DNA of 64,000 nt. It comes from Luidia sarsii. Lineage: Eukaryota > Echinodermata > Asteroidea > Paxillosida > Luidiidae. The first letter of the stretch is position 1. Each line of letters opens with the position of its first letter. Positions 22,701-33,300 of this stretch are shown here, piece by piece. The stretch lies in contig OX465109.1 of assembly GCA_949987565.1 (NCBI GenBank), positions 19,011,821 to 19,075,820 on the forward strand. The letters are read 5' to 3'. Below the pieces are notes generated by a model that worked only from the letters and a program-made list of their open reading frames with translations, was not told where the DNA came from and made no database searches. Position numbers and translations under genes: made by a program.

Positions 22701-25150
22701 CTCACTTTTCCAAAAGAGGAGTATTTGGAACTCTCAGCAAAATACATAATAGCGTATAGCGAGATTATGACCGAAAGTGGATTTTGGTCAAGGTTAAATT
22801 TGTTAGGCTGAATGATCGGTTGCATAAATTAAATCGGGAACGCCTACATCCTCTGTAGAATTTTGTACTCTTTCAGATGATATCCAATTTAGTAGGTTTT
22901 AGTGAAATGCGAAGGGTACACTCACTTTTCCAAAAGAGGAGTATTTGGAACTCTCAGCAAAATGTATATTAGCGTGTAGCGAGATTATGACCGAAAGTTG
23001 ATTTCGGTCATTGTTAAATTTGTTAGGCTGAATGATCGGTTGCAACAATTAAATTGGGAACGCCTACATCCTCTGTAAAATTTTGTACTCTATCAGATGA
23101 TATCCAATTTAATAGGTTTTAGTGAAATGCGTAGGGTACACTCACTTTTCCAAAAGAGGAGTATTTGGAACTCTCAGCAAAATGCATATTAGCGTATAGC
23201 GAGATTATGACCAAAGGTTGATTTCGGTCATTGTTAAATTTGTTAGGCTGAATGATCAGTTGCAACAATTAAATTGGGAACGCCTACATCCTCTGTAGAA
23301 TCTTGTACTCTTTCAGATGATATCCTATTTATTAGGTTTTAGTGAAATGCGAAGGGTACACTCACTTTTCCAAAAGAGGAGTATTTGGAACTCTCAGCAA
23401 AATGTATATTAGCGTGTAGCGAGATTATGACCGAAAGTTGATTTCGGTCATTGTTAAATTTGTTAGGCTGAATGATCGGTTGCAACAATTAAATTGGGAA
23501 CGCCTACATCCTCTGTAAAATGTTGTACTCTTTCAGATGATATCCAATTTAATAGGTTTTAGTGAAATGCGTAGGGTACACTCACTTTTCCAAAAGAGGA
23601 GTATTTGGAACTCTCAGCAAAATGCATATTAGCGTATAGCGAGATTATGACTGAAAGTGGATTTTTGTCAAGGTTAAATTTGTTAGGCTGAATGATCGGT
23701 TGCATCAATTAAATCGAGAACGCCTACATCCTCTGTAGAATTTTGTACTCTTTCAGATGATATCCAATTTATTAGGTTTTAGTGAAATGCGAAGGGTACA
23801 CTCACTTTTCCAAAAGAGGAGTATTTGGAACTCACAGCAAAATGCATAATAGCGTATAGCGAGATTATGACCGAAAGTGGATTTTGGTCAAGGTTAAATT
23901 TGTTAGGCTGAAAGTATGGTTGCACCAATGAACTCGGGAACGCCTACATCCTCTGTAGAATTTTGTACTCTTTCAGATGATATCCAATTTATTAGGTTTT
24001 AGTGAAATGCGAAGGGTACACTCACTTTTCCAAAAGAGGAGTATTTGGAACTCTCAGCAAAATGCATATTAGCGTATAGCGAGATTATGACCGAAAGTGG
24101 ATTTTGGTCAAGGTTAAATTTGTTAGGCTGAATGATCGGTTGCAACAATTAAATTGGGAACGCCTACATCCTCTGTAAAATGTTGTACTCTTTCAGATGA
24201 TATCCAATTTAATAGGTTTTAGTGAAATGCGTAGGGTACACTCACTTTTCCAAAAGAGGAGTATTTGGAACTCTCAGCAAAATGCATATTAGCGTATAGC
24301 GAGATTATGACTGAAAGTGGATTTTTGTCAAGGTTAAATTTGTTAGGCTGAATGATCGGTTGCATCAATTAAATCGAGAACGCCTACATCCTCTGTAGAA
24401 TTTTGTACTCTTTCAGATGATATCCAATTTATTAGGTTTTAGTGAAATGCGAAGGGTACACTCTCTTTTCCAAAAGAGGAGTATTTGGAACTCACAGCAA
24501 AATGCATAATAGCGTATAGCGAGATTATGACCGAAAGTGGATTTTGGTCAAGGTTAAATTTGTTAGGCTGAAAGTATGGTTGCACCAATGAACTCGGGAA
24601 CGCCTACATCCTCTGTAGAATTTCGTACTCTTTCAGATGATATCCAATTTATTAGGTTTTAGTGAAATGCGAAGGGTACACTCACTTTTCCAAAAGAGGA
24701 GTATTTGGAACTCTCAGCAAAATGTATATTAGCGTGTAGCGAGATTATGACCGAAAGATGATTTCGGTCAAGGTTAAATTTGTTAGGCTAAATGATCGGT
24801 TGCATCAATTAAATCGAGAACGCCTACATCCTCTGTAGAATTTTGTACTCTTTCAGATGATATCCAATTTATTAGGTTTTAGTGAAATGCGAAGGGTACA
24901 CTCACTTTTCCAAAAGAGGAGTATTTGGAACTCTCAGCAAAATGTATATTAGCGTATAGCGAGATTATGACCGAAAGTGGATTTCGGTCAAGGTTAAATT
25001 TGTTAGGCTAAATGATCGGTTGCATCAATTAAATCGAGAACGCCTACATCCTCTGTAGAATCTTGTACTCTTTCAGATGATATCCAATTTATTAGGTTTA
25101 AGTGGAATGCGTAGGGTACACTCACTTTTCCAAAAGAGGAGTATTCCAGA
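19796..25150 (-). repeat. 220-bp satellite, right arm (inverted)
   Basis: Reverse-complement copies of the left-arm monomer at an exact 220-bp step (GTATTTGGAACTCTCAGC at 19861, 20081, 20301 through 25141). At least two monomer subtypes occur (GCAACAATTAAATTGGG with CTCTGTAAAA, and GCATAAATTAAATCGGG with CTCTGTAGAA). Shared private variants spaced 1540 bp and 660 bp apart show higher-order duplication. Confidence 0.97.
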
Positions 25151-25604
25151 TTCGTTTTATTTTGAAGTCAAATCCTGGAGATTCATTTTTTCTGGAAAAT
25201 ATAGGTTTTTGTGAAAAAAAAACCAAGTATTCAAGCTGATTGTGTATAGAAGCATGTTATCACAACGTTGCAGTACAATTTCTCTCTTATGTTTATTTTT
25301 AAACTATCAAAAACTCAATTCAAATATTGTGTGTCATGTATGGGACACCGTAGCGCTTTACGGGCAGGCCAGCCGAAATTCAGGCCCAAATTTAGGGCCA
25401 GGTTCAGTTTGGTTCATGCCAGTCGCACGACCCAATTTCAATTTCAAAACAACAGAGGGCGCTGTACATAAATAATCACTTTCTCGCCGGGCGTTCACGT
25501 TGGAAAAACTTTCTCCTTCTAAATCTCTCGAATAATCCAGCTTCCATCTCCAGAATGCCATTTTATCGATAGGCTTTCCCCGTCGGACACACTAGCACCC
25601 TAGA

Positions 25605-25628
25605 ATGGAGTTCAAAGAAGTCTTTACG
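25605..25628 (+). CDS. Candidate alternative first coding exon of the F-BAR gene
   Basis: ATG followed by eight codons (MEFKEVFT) and then a consensus donor GTGAGT at 25629. The exon ends in phase 0, as does the other candidate first exon at 30373-30399, and the next exon (35069) starts in phase 0, so either could be used. F-BAR proteins often begin with a short FxxxF(W) segment before the FCH helices, which this fits. CpG-containing sequence lies just upstream (25480-25600). The call rests on a short exon and could be chance. Confidence 0.4.
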
Positions 25629-25781
25629 GTGAGTACTTTCTCTTTTCTAACGAAGTTATTAATTTCTTTTTCTTGGGAAAGTTCAGCACCTGTAAAATGT
25701 AATGACACTTGTTATCGACACAGTGCAAGTGCAACAGTAGTCAGGTAGTCCTCCCTATCAGTTTTCAATACATTACTTTAG

Positions 25782-25925
25782 CTAGTGCGACTGTCCGAAC
25801 ATGGACCCGACAACTCACCCGTTTTTATCGAAATTTGGAGGGTCGGGTGACAGTCACCCGACCCTCCAAATTCCAAATTTTGATAAAAAAGGGTGACTTT
25901 TCGGGTCCAAGTTACTCGGACTAAT
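25782..25925. mobile_element. Palindromic MITE-like element
   Basis: A hairpin with arms of about 65 bp. The core AATTTGGAGGGTCGGGTGAC is followed after a single base by its reverse complement, and outer blocks GGACCCGA and TTAGT(C/G)CGA are also inverted. Lies in the presumed first intron of the F-BAR gene. Confidence 0.65.
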
Positions 25926-25999
25926 CAATTGCTTTACAATACCACTACTCACTAGGGCACTACACAAACCCCACAAAGTATTCAGGAACAGGGGTCACT

Positions 26000-27800
26000 C
26001 AAGCGAATCGTATCCTGTTCACCTGATGTTTTCATACATTTTGACACTCACCACAATAGAGATTCAGTCACAGCTCTGATATTTCTTTTGAAAAATAGAA
26101 CTGGGGTCATGTAAAGAGGATTTTTAAACTTTGTTTAGAGCTCTACAGTAGCTTGGTTTGCAAATGGCAATGCAATGGCTAATAAAGTAATATGGATTTA
26201 GTAAAACTAAAAGTATTAATATGTGTATGTAATCGTACATACATTACAATTTACATGTACATGGATGTCTGTAATTAGATCCGTACACAGGCCCCAGATC
26301 TTTGTTCCCCTCTAATACTGGGCCTAAACCTGTTCCTAGTCAAACACTTTCGACCATTTTTCAAAGTACATCTGCTCGAGATCCGCAAAGAGTACATGCA
26401 TTGAAATACGGATGGCAGCATTAACATCATTAATTAGTTTCTCTTCTAAATTTAGAGAAAGACAAGGTCTTTTCTGGTTGGGCCCCTGCATATAACGTCC
26501 TCTGCATGAGTATTTCATTCACCATTCTCTCGTAGGGACAATGATTTTGAGAAAGGTTTCTCAGAAGTCCTGCAAGGATGGAAATGCCGGACCCATTAAA
26601 TTTATGAGTTTTATTCGTTTAATAATACATTCAAATTGGTAAGCGGTGCTTCCAAGTGACGGGCAGAGTGCACTCGGTCGTGTTACCGGCTCCACTCAGA
26701 GCCACACTCCTTCCCGAAAGAGACGACTTACGCGGTGTTAGCAGTTTAGGACATTTTGCAATTACTGGTACTTTGTAATGATGATCATGGTGTATTTTCT
26801 TAACTGCCTTCCTTACATTGTAGAAATTTGCAGGATTGGGGGCATTAGGCGGTTTTATCACTGTAGGAAAATGCAGGATACGGGTTACTAGGCCCAATGA
26901 GATGGAGGATGATCTTGTAGGATTGTGGCTCCATGGGACAAACACCAAAATAGGACTTTGAAGGATTCGGGTCATGCAGTTATAAAATTATACATTGTAA
27001 TTGTAAAGTTTATTAGCCACAGAAAAACAAAAGAAGAAATGTTGTCCTTTCAAAAATGTCTATAAAAAAAAAAAAAAAAATCAGTGCAGGATTTTGCAGG
27101 ATTTAGGTAGTGGCGCACCGCCAACAGCATTGCAGGATTGTGTAGGATTCATTTGTGTAGGTTCATAATGGGGCTTTTAACATTGAAGGATTGTAGGATC
27201 TTGCAGGATTTGGGTCAAGAGCAAAAAAAAGGTGGGGGGAGTTACATGTAGGGTTAATACTATAGATTGATTTGCATTCCATTGTGCCTTTAGTCAACTA
27301 TTTACGTCCTGAATCCCACCTCTCCTCTCTCGAGTCCAAAAGGGCATGACATTTGTCACCCTGTAAAGGCTACCAGTCCACTGTCACACCGAATTGTAGC
27401 TTATTAGCTCTATGCTGGGTAAATTTAGCCCTGTCTTAAGTTATGCCCTTTTACGATACATGTTGTTGAATAGGGGAGTCTAGTTTCACAAGCTTTGCCT
27501 GTCATGCACAATTGCACATGTACGTCTTCCTAATCCTGCTGATGTATTTCTACAAGCTCCCGTACCGGTATGTCACTCTGGGAAGGCAAGCTTTTTAAAG
27601 ATTTTTCTCAAGCTGCGGGCAAACTTCAATTAGAAGGCTCCAATTTAATTAAGAAGGCTCCAATTTGGAAACGAAGAATAACACAAGTTTCCAAAGTCCA
27701 GAGGGCCCAATTTTTACTTTCAGCTCTCGTGTCACTTTCATTGGGAAGGCAAGGTGTTTAGGCTATAGGGCCTACTCAAGCTGCGTGCAAACTTTAATTG
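26000..27800. other. No gene recognised (presumed F-BAR intron or intergenic)
   Basis: AT-rich sequence. GCAGGATT motifs recur between 26820 and 27220, and a diverged Penelope-like terminus (GAGAAAGG...CCTGCAAGGATGGAAATGCCGG) lies near 26552-26595. Nothing coding is supported. Confidence 0.4.
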
Positions 27801-27830
27801 AAGCCTCTTTAAAAAAGTGGAAACGAAGTA

Positions 27831-28008
27831 CAGTGGAACGTTGCTGTAACAAACGCCAATAAACCGAACATTCGGCTATAACGAGCATGCCCTTTGGCTC
27901 CCGTTTTTTGTGGACATACAAAATATGTGGCCGCAAAAACGAACGATCACTATACTGAACAATTTTCATGGATCCCGGGATGTTTATTTATATAGTGACA
28001 TTCCACAG
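27831..28008. mobile_element. Pogo/Tigger-like MITE
   Basis: Starts CAGTGGAACGTTGCTGTAAC, close to the CAGTGGAACC...TATAACGAA ends of pogo-type elements, and ends ATTCCACAG. It is flanked by TA at 27829-27830 and 28009-28010, the expected TA target duplication. It is 178 bp and non-coding. The inverted repeats are imperfect, so it is probably old. Confidence 0.6.
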
Positions 28009-28344
28009 TACATGTATAAAAAAAACTTTGGAAAATTTAGAAGGCCTGATTGTGAAAGGTCATGCAACTGGAAAGATCCAAATTTCAGGCTCTTTACATG
28101 TATGTTTTCCTTTTTCCTATTTTGGTGATTCAATTCGGTAAGCAGTATGGAACCCGTTTGTATCACTTTATAAGAAAACTCTTGAAAGCATTTTTGCAAA
28201 GGGTGCAGACGCGAGCAAAGAAGTCACAATTTGAATTGCTATTGTTTGTGAACAGCCTTATTATGTTTGTAACACTTGCAATGGAGATTGTCTATAACTC
28301 CGTATCGATGCCAATTATGTCCTGAATCCTGATACCAATCTCAA

Positions 28345-28610
28345 AATTTAGTGGGCCTGACGTTTCGATCCTAGCATGACCTTTCTCAAAGGCAGAGTGA
28401 CAAGGACAAAACAGATACATGTACATGAAGGAAGGGGGAAGAGAGTGAATATGACACATGAGAAACAGAGGACAACGAGTAAAGCTGGTAGGGAGAGATC
28501 AAAGGGAAGGGCAAGGAGTAGGGTAGGGATTAGTGAGAAGAGGGGGAAAGATCAAAGAGAGAAGTGTGGAGGAGTGAACACAAAAGATACCGTAAGTTTG
28601 TGACTACAGA
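28345..28610 (-). mobile_element. Penelope-like element 3' end (non-coding part)
   Basis: Begins with the conserved terminus (TTTAGTGGGCCTGACGTTTC), then GAGTGACAAGGACAAAACAG, then an A/G-rich block (AAGGGGGAAGAGAGTG...) collinear with 30900-31140. Orientation is taken from the copy at 30.9 kb, where coding remnants read on the minus strand. Confidence 0.7.
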
Positions 28611-29514
28611 ACATTATTATCCCTTTGATCTGCAGTATTATGATCTGTAGGACTAAGGAGTATTCTTATAAAACTAATACTAGCATCAAACTGTTGGCCT
28701 AATGCTAAAACCAATACAGCCCCACACACTTCTGTTATATGAGGTGTGCACATAATGGAAGGAGAAAAGCATGCTTCACTTTCCGGCCGACACTAAAAGC
28801 CAATGTCTTTTCTTGCAGTACCTTTTACACACATGTACATGTGCATGTGAACATCAAGGCTGACATTTTCAACTTTATTTTAGCTACCGGTATATGATAT
28901 GTAGGTGGTCTGCCTTGGTAATAACTGATATAATATCAATTCAATTGGATGTTAATGCAATTAGTGCCAGCCTTATTAGTCCATTAGGCATTCATTTGAC
29001 CTTTGGACCATCTGACCTTTGGATCTGGGCTGCTTAGTGCTTGAACTAATATCTGGTGGCAGGGCTGATCCATGTGTAATTGTCTATATATAGAATAGGG
29101 GCCAAATGGAAATAATTATTTGTTTATCCATCCTAACAGAGGCCTTTAAAAAAAAAGTTCAGGCTCCGGCGTTGTCTCTCTGTCTTTCGTCCGTTTTATT
29201 GTACAAGGCATAAAAGCAGAAGGCCATTGGCTACATTGTTTAATATTCCCCCAGTGCGTTTAAGAATTTTTTTTGTCCAAAGCTTCAACTTCAACAAGGA
29301 ACTCCAACCTGTGTTTAACCATAGAGCAAGGAACTCTATGGGTTAACAGAGCTTTGGGATAACACAGGCAAACGAAACTGGAGCCTAAGCCGGGTTTTTG
29401 TAAAAGGTCTTTCAAAAAAAGAATACAAAGCAAAGGAAAAAAAAAGAAGCCCAAAACACAGAAATGCTGCAAACTGCTTTCTGCGAAATGACCAAAATGC
29501 AAATCTCAGATGAA

Positions 29515-29595
29515 AAAAATACAGGTCCTGATGTTTTGATCCTAGCAGGAACTTTCTCAGACGAGAAACATCAGGCACACTCAATTTTGAGGCAT
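29515..29595 (-). mobile_element. Degenerate Penelope-like terminus
   Basis: CCTGATGTTTTGATCCTAGC followed by AGGAACTTTCTCAGACGAGAAACATCAGG, a short fold-back of the same family. The neighbouring TGCAAACTGCTTTCTG is also typical of the family's flank. Confidence 0.6.
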
Positions 29596-30372
29596 AGGTC
29601 TTGCTAGGATATTCTTTGACAAAAACATTAGCAGTAGAACAATTCAGACACTCCTGAACAATTAATTAGCATTGATTCTCCTACAGAAGATTGTTGTCTC
29701 AATGAAATGATATGAATTTCTCACAGCAAAGAGCATTACATGTATAGTGCATGGACATACATTGTAATCATCAGCCTTTGTTTCTGGTTGTGTTGGTCGT
29801 TAAAAACAAAATTCTATCTTATCACAATTTCCTGTTCATTTAACTTGGCACCACAAAATCTGCATACTGATAAGTCTGACATTGAAGTGATAACAAAGTA
29901 CTTTGGCTTTTCTTGGCCTGATGACCCATTCTGTGTGTTTACACATGCATCCACGTGATATGGTAGCCATCAGCCCATAGTGATTCAATACTTAATACAT
30001 AATAGCATTAACCAAATAGGGAGAGATTTGATCGTCTGTGTGACTGTGGTGTCCACAACATTGGGTTGAGTTTGCGGCTAGTGTTAGAAAACTTCTACCA
30101 GGAAATATTCAGGCATTTGTCGGGGGGTCGGAAGTTTTCTGGGCTTTGCTCGGGTGCACACAATGCACTGCTGTGCGTGTTTGTAGCTCAGCTGAAGTAC
30201 TTCCTGTATGGCTCTGAACTGGTGAAGTATTAGCTTGTCAGTAGTACACTGGTTGACTGGGGTGAGTTGGGATCATAGGATCCGTGAACTGAAGCTGAGG
30301 ATTCACTAGACTCGCTGTCTGGGAAAACCTAGGTGTGTGTTGCGGTGTGTTTTGGTCTGGAAGCGTCCTAAT

Positions 30373-33300
30373 ATGGAAGCATTTGGGAGAGCATTCAATG
30401 TAAGTTCTATGTACCGTGCTCTGTCGATCGTTTTTTATTTATTCTTGTTAAATGACTTATTTGCGTACAGATTAGGAATCTTATATTTAATCATATTCCT
30501 GTAATTGGCGGTCCTTTCGCTGTTGGACATGGTTAATAAATCAATAAATCAGTCAATAATTGAATAGTTGCTGACTACAGCAGGTATAGTATGTACTACA
30601 TACACTGTAGTGTACATGTACACCTTGTACGGTTGTACATGTAGAGAGATAGTTAGTCTACCCATGGTCTAACTGCTTGGGAAAAATGTGCTTTTGTACT
30701 GTAGCAACAGGTATGCAAGTAGTTGTTGCTATGGAAGCTTATGATGCACTTTTCCCAAGTGGCTAGTCTTTTTGTGCTTTAAAAGCTGTGCTTCTTAATG
30801 TGTCTCTCTGCAGTATCATCTTAGTACTGATTATTACTTAGTCATAAGCCAAAAATGTTGCAAACTGCTTACTGACTAAAATTACCAAAATGCAAATCTT
30901 AAGATTTAGTGTGCCTGACGTTTTGATCCTAGCAGGACCTTTCTTAAAGGCAGAGTGACAAGGACAAAACAGATACATGTACACGAAGGAAGGGGGAAGA
31001 GAGTGAATAGGACACAGATGAGAAACAAAGCACAATAGAAAAGCTGGAAGGGAGAGATCAAAGGGAAGGGTAAGGAGTAGGGTAGGGATTAGTGAGAAGA
31101 GGGGGAAAGATCAAAGAGAGAAGTGTAGAGGAGTGAATACAAAAGAAGGATTATCAGAAAGCTGCATGGTGTTAGTCATTACCCTCCTGGATGAGACCAT
31201 GTGGTTGAATAGTCCGAAGACGCTTCATCCACATTTTCTCGCGGCTAAGACGGACAGCATTACTACGGTGACCAAGTGATTCTATGCCCAGTACACTCAT
31301 ATCTGATATCGAATGATCAGGGAGATTGAAGTGATACCCAACAGGGGTGTCCATTTCACCGGTTTTAGTCATGTTAGTTTATCAGTCCATGTCCTGTAAA
31401 GTGTGCTCAGTCATTGCTTTCTGTGATACAATCTGTGCAGATTTGTTTACAAATTAAATGTGGAAAAGAAATAAACCTAAATCTAACCTTAAGCCTTTTT
31501 CACACTATGAACGTTCAACACGTGTTGAAACTGACACGGGTCCAACCCGTGTTGAATTCAACACGGGTCACTCTAGCCGCGGTTTCACACTACGCAACGC
31601 CACACTGGCATTTTATCAATCCGTGTAATGTTTCGACCCGTGTAAAGCGTGATCGTTTCACACTACACACGGCATCGAACTTTCAACACAGGTCCAATCA
31701 GAAAAACCCCATAATGCATTGTGGCGCGTCAAGCTGGGTTTGGATGGCCCCGTCAGCAAAAATTTCTAACATTGCCACCACGTCCTCTTCACTCCAAGTC
31801 GACCTTTTTTCTGTCTTCGACCCCCTTTTCAATGGCAAGTTGCAACAAATCGGACTGAACACAACGAATCCGAACACAAGGGTACGCAGGTCAAAGGTTG
31901 CTACGGTATTTGTTTGTTCGTTGCAATATCTACAGTGTGGTGCTGCCACGCATGCGCACTCGGCTGTCTCCCAACACGGGTCAAATTCAACCCGGAGACG
32001 TTCACACTACGGCTTTCAACACGTGTTGAAATTTTCAACACGGGTCGAGAGCTCTCAACCCACCTCCCGAGCAGGGTTGGTTTAAACACCGGTCGAGCGC
32101 TCTACACGGGTCCGACCCGTGTTGAAATGTAGTGTGAAAAGGTCAGTCATTTCAACACGGGTCCAACCCGTGTTCAACACAGAGATTTTTCATAGTGTGA
32201 AAAGGCCTTTAGGTTGTATAAGTACATTGTAGTAGATGAAGGTACATGTGTACATCATGTACGTGTACATGTATCTATAGACATGGACATGAATAGGTGA
32301 CAGTGTACATGTACCTGGCCAGGTACAGGTACATACACCTGTACATTTACATTATGCACATGTACCTGTACCTGTACTGTACATGTACATATGTAAATGT
32401 ATGGGTATGCATTGCATTCTCATGAAGTGTTCACATTGGACTTCTTTTTTGTCTCTCTTAAGTTACACATGTACATTACATGTACATGTACATGTACCTC
32501 GACCTTGATGTTACCCGGTTCGTATGTAAATTATGCTTAAACTAACAGACTGAAAGTGATCGCTGAAACTTTCTGCTCACCGTAAGCATGATTACTTACA
32601 GTTGTAAGAGCACCCACAAATGTGTGACATTTTACCAGCCATTCACAGCAAATGCATGTATACCGGTATTGTGGGCTGGGCGTGCCAGTGTAAAAAAAGT
32701 GGGAACACTCGAGTTAGAATAACATTTTGCATAACTTGTGGTATGTCTTGATTAAGTTGATATGTTACTGCGTGGCCGTAAAAGGAAAGGTCCTATGAGA
32801 CTAGAGCTTTATTGATGAGTCTAAATAGTCAATTACATGTAAATGCTTACAATGTACTCTATGTACCTGTGCTACATGTAGGCTTCTTACATTCGTTTCG
32901 TATCATGTATGTACAGGTAACTTGTAATTAATGCATCATGCATGTCCTTGCACAATTGTACTGTAAATACTGTTGACTGTAGTGTGCAATAGCTATTCTG
33001 TACAGAATATGATTTATTGTACTGGTTGTGAATACCATAGATTTTTTGTGTAGCTGTGCAGCGGGCTGTACTGCATGCTGGTGTATTTTACAGTAGTTGG
33101 CCATTGTCCTTGTTTGCTTTCAATTGTGTCTGCGATAAGGTATGGCAGACTGCATCATTGACAACCTGGTATTTATGCATTTACATACACAATGTAGGTG
33201 AATTGATAAGTCATTCGATTGAGTCATACAGTAGAATTCCAAGCAAGAGGTACACTGTACCAGATGCACTGTCACTGTGTATGAATTATTTGTTCATAAC

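Larger units (their letters stand above)
14635..25430. mobile_element. Giant fold-back structure built on a 220-bp satellite
   Basis: The outer ends form an inverted repeat of about 270 bp: 14640-14905 matches the reverse complement of 25150-25425, including CCTGGCCCTAAATTTGGGCC and CTACGGTGTCCCA. Inside, the left arm (14908-18270) is about 15 direct copies of a 220-bp monomer. The right arm (19796-25150) is about 24 copies of the same monomer in reverse orientation. The roughly 1.5-kb centre contains no transposase-like frame. The structure fits a non-autonomous fold-back transposon with satellite-expanded arms, or two inverted satellite blocks brought together; the first is favoured because the unique outer ends are also inverted. 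Confidence 0.8.

Noticed and set aside
14908..25150. Regular 220-bp spacing suggestive of a CRISPR-like array
   Set aside because: Whole monomers repeat, not short repeats with unique spacers; a eukaryotic satellite.
31414..32085. 223-codon plus-strand frame
   Set aside because: Covers the ends and CAACACGGGTC motifs of the Harbinger-like element; the only family-like signal is on the opposite strand.
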